Below, in pieces: positions 28,223-35,511 of a DNA stretch of 64,000 nucleotides. The DNA comes from an uncultured Maribacter sp. (lineage in GTDB: Bacteria > Bacteroidota > Bacteroidia > Flavobacteriales > Flavobacteriaceae): positions 711,384 through 775,383 of the forward strand of contig NZ_CANMTX010000001.1 of assembly GCF_947500985.1 (NCBI RefSeq). Direction: 5' to 3'. Position 1 is the stretch's first letter; every line of letters begins with the position of its first letter. The translations under genes and the position numbers were made by a program. Below the pieces are notes generated by a model. The model had not been told where the DNA came from and did not search any database. It was given only the letters and a program-made list of their open reading frames with translations.

Positions 28223-28768
28223 TTAATCTTCAAGAATATTAGTTTCAAATCCGTCAATACTTTTGATGTTTTTATTTTTCCAATATGCTTCAATCTTATC
28301 CTCTCCTTGCTTTTTATACCAATTATTTAAGGTTGTTCGCTCTTCTTTAAAATCCATGAACGGAACTGCAAAACCACACGAGGTCTGAACCAAATCTACT
28401 TGCATTTCAATAATTTGCCTTGCCCCTATATTTTCAGGAAACAGTTGAGAAAAGTGATTAAAAACACTGTCACGTTTATGATATATTTTGGCTTCGCCAT
28501 ATAATCTTAAAATCATGGGCTTACCTTCAAAAGCACAGAACATGATGGTCATTCTATTATTCTTCAACAAATGAGCTGCAGTTTCATTACCACTACCCGT
28601 AAGATTTAACCAAACAATTTTACTCTGATTAATCACCCTAAAAGAATCTGTGCCTTTGGGCGAGACATTTACATTGCCTTCAACAGCTGCTGTGCCTACA
28701 AAAAATATCTTCTGGTTTTCTATGAATTCTTGTAATGCGGGAGTGATAGCATCTAATTTCTTTCCCAT
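28223..28768 (-). CDS. Pyridoxamine 5'-phosphate oxidase family (FMN-binding split barrel) protein
   Basis: 181 aa split-barrel protein: IFFVGTAAVEGNVNVSPKG at the N terminus, then VWLNLTGSGNETAAHLLKN, MTIMFCAFEGKPMILRLYGEAK. This is the pattern of FMN- or F420-binding oxidoreductases related to PNPOx, not the PdxH enzyme itself. A Cys-bearing C-terminal part (VDLVQTSCGFAVPFMDF) is typical of one bacterial subgroup. The role is unknown. A second split-barrel gene lies 52 nt upstream. Confidence 0.85.
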   Translation of the reverse strand: MGKKLDAITPALQEFIENQKIFFVGTAAVEGNVNVSPKGTDSFRVINQSKIVWLNLTGSGNETAAHLLKNNRMTIMFCAFEGKPMILRLYGEAKIYHKRDSVFNHFSQLFPENIGARQIIEMQVDLVQTSCGFAVPFMDFKEERTTLNNWYKKQGEDKIEAYWKNKNIKSIDGFETNILED

Positions 28769-28820
28769 GGTTTCTTGTTTGGTTGATGATTGTCCTAATT
28801 TACTACCCTTAAAATGGTTA

Positions 28821-29306
28821 TCATAAACTGGCTGTCATTTTTCCTAAATTAATCTTCTCTGCTTTGGTGAAGTTAATATCGCGTACATACTCCATCTTGC
28901 CCCATAAATAGGCATTCCCTTTAAGTCCTTTGGTTATTCGCATTCTGCGGTTGAGTCGTTTTGTTTCTTGTTCGGTCGCTAATCTTCTTTCGCCAAGCTC
29001 ACCGTATAATTTTATTGCGGGATAGTCTGAAAATTTTTCTTTGAACAATGCTCTAAGCCAAAAGAACCTACTACCATTTACACCAAGCAGACATACATTC
29101 TTATTCATTTTTGCATGTAACGGTAATTTCTTTGGAAACTTTTCGAAATAAAATCCGGACTGATTATCATTTAGAAACAAAGAACCAATTGGTGTAACAG
29201 TCGGATTATTCTCTACATCTACAGAGGCAACGGAAATATGAAAATTTGAACTAAAACTCTTATTGAAATGTGTTCTTATCTTCTTCCAGTCTTGAGTGAT
29301 GTTCAT
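28821..29306 (-). CDS. Split-barrel (PNPOx-like) protein
   Basis: 161 aa: FHISVASVDVENNPTVTPIGS and NVCLLGVNGSRFFW fit an FMN-binding split barrel, followed by a basic stretch (RRLATEQETKRLNRRMRI) and KGNAYLWGKMEYVRD. It is only distantly related to the neighbouring 28223-28768 protein. Function unknown. Confidence 0.72.
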   Translation of the reverse strand: MNITQDWKKIRTHFNKSFSSNFHISVASVDVENNPTVTPIGSLFLNDNQSGFYFEKFPKKLPLHAKMNKNVCLLGVNGSRFFWLRALFKEKFSDYPAIKLYGELGERRLATEQETKRLNRRMRITKGLKGNAYLWGKMEYVRDINFTKAEKINLGKMTASL

Positions 29307-29376
29307 TACTATGTAATTTATAAGTACGAATATTATCTAGCTAACAAGTTAAACTAAAAAACAATCTGAAGTAGTT

Positions 29377-29625
29377 TTACGAATAAGTCATTTCTATAAA
29401 CATAAAAATATACTTTGGCAATTTTAACAATATCACTAAAGCAAAGGAAGCCAATAAACTGTATAAAAACTTCCTGTTATGGTTTTTAAATTTCCGATTT
29501 ATAAAATATAGCTGTACGGGAATAAATAGTAGTAAAGCAAAAATAGCCGAGGCTATAGATGCATAGAAAAAGAACATTAGTGCCATGCCTTGCAAAACAT
29601 CAAAAAAAGCATTAAAACCTTCCAA
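29377..29625 (-). CDS. Small membrane protein, possibly the 3' part of a gene split by an in-frame stop
   Basis: 82 aa from a TTG start, with two hydrophobic helices (about 10-35 and 52-75) and a basic loop (NRKFKNHNRKF). The frame is open upstream of the TTG only for four codons and then meets TAA at 29638-29640, which is the stop of the 44-codon frame 29638-29772. Both pieces are therefore in the same frame. Read through the stop, they make one 131-codon protein with three helices. I cannot tell a real two-gene arrangement from a nonsense mutation or a sequencing error. Confidence 0.55.
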   Translation of the reverse strand: MEGFNAFFDVLQGMALMFFFYASIASAIFALLLFIPVQLYFINRKFKNHNRKFLYSLLASFALVILLKLPKYIFMFIEMTYS

Positions 29626-29637
29626 TAGAGCATCTAT

Positions 29638-29772
29638 TTAATCAAATCCAGAAACTCCACTATTACTTGAGTCGTTGGTATCAAATAAAATACTTACTTC
29701 AATGAAAAATAATACCGTGTTGAACAGTAAATAAAGTAATAACCAAATTAGCTTTTTAAGTATGTTGTTCAT
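29638..29772 (-). CDS. 44-aa single-helix peptide, possible 5' part of the split membrane gene
   Basis: ATG at 29770-29772, 44 aa: basic start (MNNILKKLIW), one long hydrophobic helix, then an acidic, Ser-rich tail (DTNDSSNSGVSGFD). It ends in TAA and the same frame continues as the 82-aa protein 29377-29625. It has a proper ATG, while the downstream part has only a TTG, which favours a single ancestral gene interrupted at codon 45. Confidence 0.5.
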   Translation of the reverse strand: MNNILKKLIWLLLYLLFNTVLFFIEVSILFDTNDSSNSGVSGFD

Positions 29773-29846
29773 GGTAATCTGCAATTTTCAAAACCACAAG
29801 TATAAAATGAACTTTTACGGTCAAATGAGGTGATATAACTGTTTAT

Positions 29847-30041
29847 TTAAACTAAAATTATATTGTTGTTCTTCAAATTGACATTACTATTAACTTCTAC
29901 AATTGCTAATTCGCTTTTCCAAAAATTAGGTTTTAATACCTTCCCTTCTTTCATAGCTTTTGCTTTTTTACACTTTTTCTTAATTAGCTTAAATACTTCG
30001 GAGTATAATTTAAACGTAGAAAATTCTAATGTTGAAAGCAC
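29847..30041 (-). pseudogene. Possible gene remnant with no good start
   Basis: From a GTG at 30041 there are 64 codons (basic centre KLIKKKCKKAKAMKEGK). The frame stays open back to 30113 and those extra codons also look protein-like (LTYSKEIIYLKNNK), but no ATG, GTG or TTG lies further upstream in frame. This suggests a decayed 5' end, or chance. The opposite strand is also open but looks like its shadow. No family recognised. Confidence 0.25.
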
Positions 30042-30060
30042 TTTATTATTTTTTAAATAG

Positions 30061-30342
30061 ATAATTTCTTTAGAATACGTTAATTGAATACCCAGTACGA
30101 AAACTTGCTTTTATATTTGAATACTTTATCATTCATTACTTATAAATTTACGTGTAACAATAATTTCAATTGATTAGAATTTGATAATCATGCACACTGT
30201 AGTTAGCGGAGTTTGTATTATTATCATTTCCATTTTTTTACATTACTATATGTTTTAAAAGATAATTTAGTCTCTATAAATTCGTCTTAGGTCCCTAACT
30301 TATTATTTTTACGTTCTTTTGTAATGCGTTTTAATACGCTGC
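30061..30342. other. Intergenic region, AT-rich
   Basis: No supported gene. A 22-codon hydrophobic frame (30190-30258, +) is present but has no supporting signal. Confidence 0.35.
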
Positions 30343-30819
30343 TTAGCTTACAGGTTTTAATCGGTTAAATTTGGACTCTTGAACATTGTCAGTCTTCCAA
30401 ATATCAAGTTCATAATAGTCTTCTCCATCAAGTCCATCTTCTGAGCGTTTATCTAAATTGGAATAATATACTCTTACTCTATAGATACCATTGTCTATTT
30501 CAATCCGTTTTGCATCAGGAAAATATTCTGTACATCCAATTACCACCAACTTTCCAGATATTATAGATAAATCAGCTTCATTAATTTGAAAAACTTGTTT
30601 TAAGTTTTCTTTTATTTTTGGTTCTGATTCATATATTTTAAGAGTTACTGGGACGTCCATATTTCGAACAGTTCCAATTCCGATTCCATCACTAGTATAC
30701 GCAAGAAAATTATCAAATGAATACTGGTCCCATGCATCTCCAAAATTGGGTATCATATTTTCATCATGAAGATGAAATTGAAAATAATCTGCAAAAATCT
30801 CCAACTGATATTCTTTCAT
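30343..30819 (-). CDS. Hypothetical protein, family not recognised
   Basis: 158 aa, acidic and soluble, with many aromatic residues (FADYFQFHLHDEN at the N terminus, GDAWDQYSFDNF) and a C-terminal beta-rich part (IYRVRVYYSNLD). Its ATG overlaps the stop of the GNAT gene by one base (TAATG), so the two are translationally coupled. A pairing with an acetyltransferase is seen, but no function follows from it. Confidence 0.7.
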   Translation of the reverse strand: MKEYQLEIFADYFQFHLHDENMIPNFGDAWDQYSFDNFLAYTSDGIGIGTVRNMDVPVTLKIYESEPKIKENLKQVFQINEADLSIISGKLVVIGCTEYFPDAKRIEIDNGIYRVRVYYSNLDKRSEDGLDGEDYYELDIWKTDNVQESKFNRLKPVS

Positions 30820-31268
30820 TATTTCAACTTATATACATTTGGGTTATGTTTCTCCATATAAAATTTAGGATTTGGTAATTCTGTAAAGCCAAACTTTTTA
30901 TACAACCATTCAGCTGTATCAGTTAATAAAATCCAGCGCCTTAACCCCTGAAGATTTGGATGCTCCATAATTTCATTCATTAGCAATTTACTTAACCCCT
31001 TTCCTCTATATTCATTTAAAACATAAACATCTCCTAGATATGCAATAGTTGAATAGTCTGAAATTATTCTAGCAAAACCAATTTGCTTGTTATTATGATA
31101 AAGCCCAAAGTTCAATGAGTTATCAATTGATGTTTTCAAGGTATGGATAGGAATTCCATTTGCCCAATCGGTTTCATTTGCAAGGAATTTGTGAATGCTC
31201 AGAATATCTAGCTTATCCTTATCTGTTGAAATGGTATATTCATTTCTATGAGCTTCTCTAATTGTCAT
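30819..31268 (-). CDS. GNAT family N-acetyltransferase
   Basis: 149 aa from the ATG at 31268 (an ATG seven codons earlier is possible). The acetyl-CoA-binding motif A is clear: LGDVYVLNEYRGKGLSKLL, followed by LTDTAEWLYKKFGF at motif B. The acceptor substrate is unknown. It is coupled to the downstream hypothetical gene by a TAATG overlap. Confidence 0.87.
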   Translation of the reverse strand: MTIREAHRNEYTISTDKDKLDILSIHKFLANETDWANGIPIHTLKTSIDNSLNFGLYHNNKQIGFARIISDYSTIAYLGDVYVLNEYRGKGLSKLLMNEIMEHPNLQGLRRWILLTDTAEWLYKKFGFTELPNPKFYMEKHNPNVYKLK

Positions 31269-31560
31269 TTCTATTTTTATAATTAACACCTAAAGGCTAA
31301 AAATGCATAGTTCGATAGCACACTGTTATTTGCTTTTCGCCACGCACGTAGGGCTATCTTTTGGATATTGCTTTTATCAAAGCAAAATCACAAAGATTTT
31401 GTACTATTCTAATCACACACAAATCTTCGAGTAAGGTATAAGTACTTATTGTTTATAGGTTGGGTGGTAAAACCTTTAAATACTTGTAACTTTAATTTTT
31501 ATAAAATATAGCAAAATTTCAAGAATACTGTTGCTCTTTCAGTATATAAAATATTATCAA

Positions 31561-32949
31561 TTACATACATGTTCCAAAAATTAATTTTTTCTCTTGAAGA
31601 ATGAAAGGGTTACGCCTCCAAAAATTAGAACTCCTTTTAGAATTTTCTAATACCGAAATAGAAGAAAGAGGTTGTTTTATTTTTGTAATATTTGAAGGCT
31701 TATAATGAATTGATAATATCTCTTGTTTTGTTATAATTTGATTTTTAATGGCATCATCATTCTTTGACGTTAAAATTATTTCTTCAATCACCTGACCATG
31801 CCTAATATAATGCGATTTATCTGCCTTTTGTTTACAAGAAAAAAGTATTTTCTGATTTTGCTCTACTATTTTACCAGGATAGTTATTTAATTCTGAAGGC
31901 TCTTTTTTAATGCAATGTTCATACCTTAATACTGCATAATTACCTTTGTCAATGTAAATTAATCCTGAAGATTCTTTGATTGCTGAATGACCGCGATAAG
32001 ATGCCAGGTTATTTGGGGATTTCTCTACAAACCTAATTTTATAAACTTCTTTATTATTATAATCAATAACTCCCACCTTAGTAAGAGAATAAGACTTAGT
32101 TCTATATAAAACATTTGATTTACTTAATAATAAATCCCAATTAAACATCTCTGTCATTTCGACAAAATTGGTTTCGTTATCTTTTAAATTCTGTTTCTTA
32201 CCAATCGTTTTAAATTGTTCTATTTCACCGTATAAATTTTTACTTGTCCTAAACGATTTCTTCATTCCCTTAGAATTGAAGGTTTCTACAATTGCTTTAA
32301 GACCGTATACTGAATCGGAATCAATAGATTTGATATAGTTATAGAAAAACTTTTGATTGTAGGGGTTTTGAGTATAATTGAATGAAACATTTTTTCTAGC
32401 TTTTTGAATAATCTCTTCTGCTGTAAGATTAATGTTGCTTGCAGTCACGGTAACTCCATCAAGATTTATTTGATTAAAACTTTGAGTTTGTAACCAAATT
32501 TCATGAATTTTTTTTGGAGCTTTTGCTAATTCTTCAATGCTAATGGTATCATTTATGAAGCCCATTGCAGATATAACAATTTTGTCATCAATAAAATCTT
32601 TTGATAATGAAATCTCAAATTCTCCATTTTGATTAGAGAGAATATTTCTATTATTTTTTAAAAATGTAATTTCCGCATTTGGAATCGCTAAGCCGTTTTC
32701 GATATTTAATACAATTCCTTTTGCATCAATCAGTTCTTGTTGATTTGAAACTATATAAGCATTATCTATATTTTTTAAATTGTGACATGAAAAACCCGAA
32801 CTTAAAGTCTTAAAATTAGCCAACGATTTGTTATTACATATTGGCTCTATAATAGGATTTGAACTATATTTTTTTTCAACTGTATGCCCAAATGCGGAGT
32901 TTAGAAAAATTAAAATAAGCAATGAACTAATAAGTTGAAGATTCTTCAT
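31561..32949 (-). CDS. Exported carboxypeptidase-regulatory-like domain protein
   Basis: 462 aa with a signal peptide (ILIFLNSAFG). About residues 75-150 form a carboxypeptidase D regulatory-like beta-sandwich (IENGLAIPNAEITFLKNNR, NGEFEISLSKDF), the plug-like domain found in TonB-linked and other Bacteroidota envelope proteins. The remaining 300 residues match the DUF-type tails of such proteins (EEIIQKARKNVSFNYTQNPY). No receptor barrel is present, so it is not a SusC protein. Role in the envelope is inferred only. Confidence 0.75.
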   Translation of the reverse strand: MKNLQLISSLLILIFLNSAFGHTVEKKYSSNPIIEPICNNKSLANFKTLSSGFSCHNLKNIDNAYIVSNQQELIDAKGIVLNIENGLAIPNAEITFLKNNRNILSNQNGEFEISLSKDFIDDKIVISAMGFINDTISIEELAKAPKKIHEIWLQTQSFNQINLDGVTVTASNINLTAEEIIQKARKNVSFNYTQNPYNQKFFYNYIKSIDSDSVYGLKAIVETFNSKGMKKSFRTSKNLYGEIEQFKTIGKKQNLKDNETNFVEMTEMFNWDLLLSKSNVLYRTKSYSLTKVGVIDYNNKEVYKIRFVEKSPNNLASYRGHSAIKESSGLIYIDKGNYAVLRYEHCIKKEPSELNNYPGKIVEQNQKILFSCKQKADKSHYIRHGQVIEEIILTSKNDDAIKNQIITKQEILSIHYKPSNITKIKQPLSSISVLENSKRSSNFWRRNPFILQEKKLIFGTCM

Positions 32950-33132
32950 GATAATATATTTAAGCTGTTATTAAAAGAATATCAAATTTGTAATAATCTT
33001 TTAATTAAAAATTTATTTATTTTATAATAACAACCAACAATTGAGCTAAGCATTTTTAAGAGACAAGAAATTCTTCTTTTCTATTAAAGAACAGAGCTAA
33101 AATATTAGTCTACTTAGTTGGCAATCATAGTT

Positions 33133-33300
33133 TTATTTTTTTACCCGCTCAATAACCAACATTATAACCACTGACAGAATAGCCACTACAATTGCTTTAA
33201 CCCAGTCGATTTCATCTTTTGCAAAGGCATCATAAATTATAAAACCAATTGCGAAACCTATTACCAATTTTAAATTTAAACCTTTAAGCTCTTCTTGCAA
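33133..33300 (-). CDS. Small two-helix membrane protein, 55 aa
   Basis: From a TTG at 33298-33300, nine bases after the stop of the next upstream gene: LQEELKGLNLKLVIGF at the start, then two hydrophobic helices separated by AFAKDEIDW and a basic end (IERVKK). No in-frame stop interrupts it, the composition is typical of a small membrane protein, and the position right after 33310-33840 suggests coupled translation. I recognise no family. Confidence 0.5.
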   Translation of the reverse strand: MQEELKGLNLKLVIGFAIGFIIYDAFAKDEIDWVKAIVVAILSVVIMLVIERVKK

Positions 33301-33309
33301 TAGGCATTC

Positions 33310-33840
33310 TTACCCAACGTTTTTCTCCTTTTTCATTAATAATTTTGAAATTCTATTGTTAGCGGTTAAAAATATAATTCCAATAAAAATATTAAGCCCA
33401 TAGGTAAACCACCAATTATAGTCAATAAATAAGCCCAAGTTTATCGCTGAACTTTCGTCAGTTCCGTTTGTTGAAACTTGCTTTTTAAACTCTAAATAAC
33501 AAAAGTTTAAAAAGGGAGCAATATTGTCAACAATCATTAAAAGTCCAATTATTATTATTCCAAATTTAAAAAGTCCAACCTCGTTTAGATTTTTTATATT
33601 AATTATTTGGGAATCAAACCCCTTATTAAGTCTAAAGAGTTTAATTAACCTGTCCGTTTTGAACAGAAAAAGGAAAACAATTAATCCCATAACAACCATG
33701 TAAATTACATTAATTATAAAGTCGAAAAAAACAAATCCAAAATTGACCGTCATTCTTGGCTGTAATCGATACATTAAAGTTGTAAAACAGTATATTCCAA
33801 AGATTTTAATTATTACTCTGAAAAGGTCGGTTGTGGTCAT
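33310..33840 (-). CDS. Four-helix membrane protein, DUF2975-like
   Basis: 176 aa from the ATG at 33838-33840. Four hydrophobic helices, with TDLFRVIIKIFGIY at the N terminus and a charged segment (KTDRLIKLFRLNKGF) in the middle. The pattern resembles the DUF2975 type of small membrane protein often coupled to a regulator, but no HTH gene is next to it. Function unknown. Confidence 0.6.
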   Translation of the reverse strand: MTTTDLFRVIIKIFGIYCFTTLMYRLQPRMTVNFGFVFFDFIINVIYMVVMGLIVFLFLFKTDRLIKLFRLNKGFDSQIINIKNLNEVGLFKFGIIIIGLLMIVDNIAPFLNFCYLEFKKQVSTNGTDESSAINLGLFIDYNWWFTYGLNIFIGIIFLTANNRISKLLMKKEKNVG

Positions 33841-33969
33841 TCTATTTGTTTTTTTAAAGTATTGCAAGCTGCTATTTTACTAATTATACAGAGCGTAATT
33901 GGATTTTGCTTTCTGCTACGAAATTTTAAGTCATAGCGCTTAAGAAACACAAATCTTTAGAATTAGTTT

Positions 33970-34392
33970 CTAGGTGCTTATTCTCGTCATTGTTATGAAA
34001 ATCAATAATAATGTCAATATTCCCACAGTTGTCGTAAATATTCCAATTTTTTTTGATTTAGTCCATCCGGATAATGAAATCATAGCAGTTAACGAAAATA
34101 ATCCAACCATAAATGTTATCATTCCGATAATTCTAGCTACCAAAAAATCGTCAGCTACAACGTCTTTTATGTAACCACCAGGTGTTGTTATCATTGATAT
34201 TTGAATCATAGCAAATACAGAGACTAGAAAACAGCCAGCAGACAATGTTGCAGATTTTAAAATTCTATTAGTCAGTTTATCATTTTTATCTGAAACTAAT
34301 ATATTCGCTACTACCGTTATTGAAAAACCACTGAGTAACGAGCTTATCAAAATAGTTTGTTTAGCTAATTCATTCCAATATTCTATTGTCAT
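33970..34392 (-). CDS. Four-helix membrane protein of unknown function
   Basis: 140 aa. Four hydrophobic helices (about residues 12-32, 48-70, 85-108 and 115-135) with short polar loops (SDKNDKLTNR, SGWTKSKK). It is part of a minus-strand group of small membrane proteins that looks like accessory DNA. No family recognised. Confidence 0.62.
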   Translation of the reverse strand: MTIEYWNELAKQTILISSLLSGFSITVVANILVSDKNDKLTNRILKSATLSAGCFLVSVFAMIQISMITTPGGYIKDVVADDFLVARIIGMITFMVGLFSLTAMISLSGWTKSKKIGIFTTTVGILTLLLIFITMTRIST

Positions 34393-34456
34393 ATCCTTTT
34401 AACTATAAGTTTGATTTAATTGCAGATGCTATTAAAGTTTAATTCAAATAGTAATT

Positions 34457-34605
34457 CTACTCCACCTCTTTCATCAACACCTCAATTGACTTCTCCCATT
34501 GCTCATCAATGAATTTTACAATAACCTCTGGCTGATTTTTAATGATAATTTCTGGGTTAGTTTCGTCGTTTTCTATCCACTCTCGTCAGCTTTGTTTTTG
34601 GCACT
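34457..34605 (-). pseudogene. Remnant of a second tricorn-like protease gene (3' end only)
   Basis: 150 bases (34456-34605) match the 3' end of the intact gene 35512-38742 (35511-35658) at roughly 85 per cent by eye. The same stop codon and C-terminal reading (ETNPEIIIKNQPEVI, then KSIEVLMKEVE) are kept. A 2-bp insertion near 34585 shifts the frame, and similarity stops at 34605. It is a decayed tandem duplicate or recombination scar. Confidence 0.85.
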
Positions 34606-34705
34606 TTTCGATTTTACAATTTTGCTAAATCCATTAAAACAACTATTGCTTTCGAGTGTAATTATCTGAATAAAATTCCTAGAAATTACATATAATTTTA
34701 ACTTC

Positions 34706-35404
34706 TTATTGTTTTAACTCTTCTTCAATTTTGTTTCTAAGTAATTCAATTTTACTATTGACACCATCATAGTAATTTATCATAGACTCTCGATTAATTT
34801 GAATTTGCCACAAGTAGGTTGAAAACAACTGTTTTTCTTCATCGGTCAACTTTAATGGTAAGTTTAAATTTTCAATATCTCCATTTACGGAAAATTGAAA
34901 ATTCTTTGATAATATTTTATTTATCTCTTCAGAATATTTGTCTTCAAACTGCATTTCAGGAGAATCCTCTTCTAATCGTTTTAATACATAGTAATCATAT
35001 TCATAAAGTGATATTATCTGAAATCTTAAAGAATCGTTTTTTATCAATTCCAACCCCTTAGATTTTAATGTTTCATATCCTGCTTTATTCTGAACTGGAA
35101 AAAAAGTTCTTGTTAAAGTAACGTAGTAGACTGACAAGGTATCTAAGTTTTTTTCCTGTTCATTAATTATTCTACGCCAATAATTACATGCTTTTATACC
35201 TGTTTCATGCCCGCTTACATTATTTTCAATATCCGCTATATCCTTCAATAAACCGCTCGACATTTCTTTCAATATTTTTGTTTCTGCTTTTTGGTCTCGA
35301 CGATTATCGTTCCAATTATTAAGTGCAAATGCAGAAACAACTGCAATAAATATTGAAATAAATTCAAATGTATATTTCTTCCAATTTTTAATATTAAACT
35401 TCAT
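34706..35404 (-). CDS. Membrane-anchored protein, DUF6090-like
   Basis: 232 aa. One N-terminal helix (FEFISIFIAVVSAFALNNW) is followed by NDNRRDQKAETKIL and a long helical soluble part. This layout matches the Bacteroidota DUF6090-type proteins (helix ending in NNWNxxR). It is located between the intact tricorn-like gene and the remnant of a second copy, so it was probably inserted at, or retained from, the duplication. Confidence 0.68.
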   Translation of the reverse strand: MKFNIKNWKKYTFEFISIFIAVVSAFALNNWNDNRRDQKAETKILKEMSSGLLKDIADIENNVSGHETGIKACNYWRRIINEQEKNLDTLSVYYVTLTRTFFPVQNKAGYETLKSKGLELIKNDSLRFQIISLYEYDYYVLKRLEEDSPEMQFEDKYSEEINKILSKNFQFSVNGDIENLNLPLKLTDEEKQLFSTYLWQIQINRESMINYYDGVNSKIELLRNKIEEELKQ

Positions 35405-35511
35405 TATTCTAATAGGTAATTAGTTTAGTCAAAATTTGCACCTAACAATGGAATATAGTCACCAGCGACTATATCCTAATTCTATATTTATATTTTTTTA
35501 AAAAAGCATTT

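Noticed and set aside
29863..30060. 65-codon hydrophobic frame (+)
   Set aside because: It is the reverse reading of a basic minus-strand frame that looks more protein-like; neither is convincing.
30190..30258. 22-codon hydrophobic frame (+), toxin-peptide-like
   Set aside because: Hydrophobic short frames are frequent in AT-rich DNA; no antisense RNA or promoter pair was evident.
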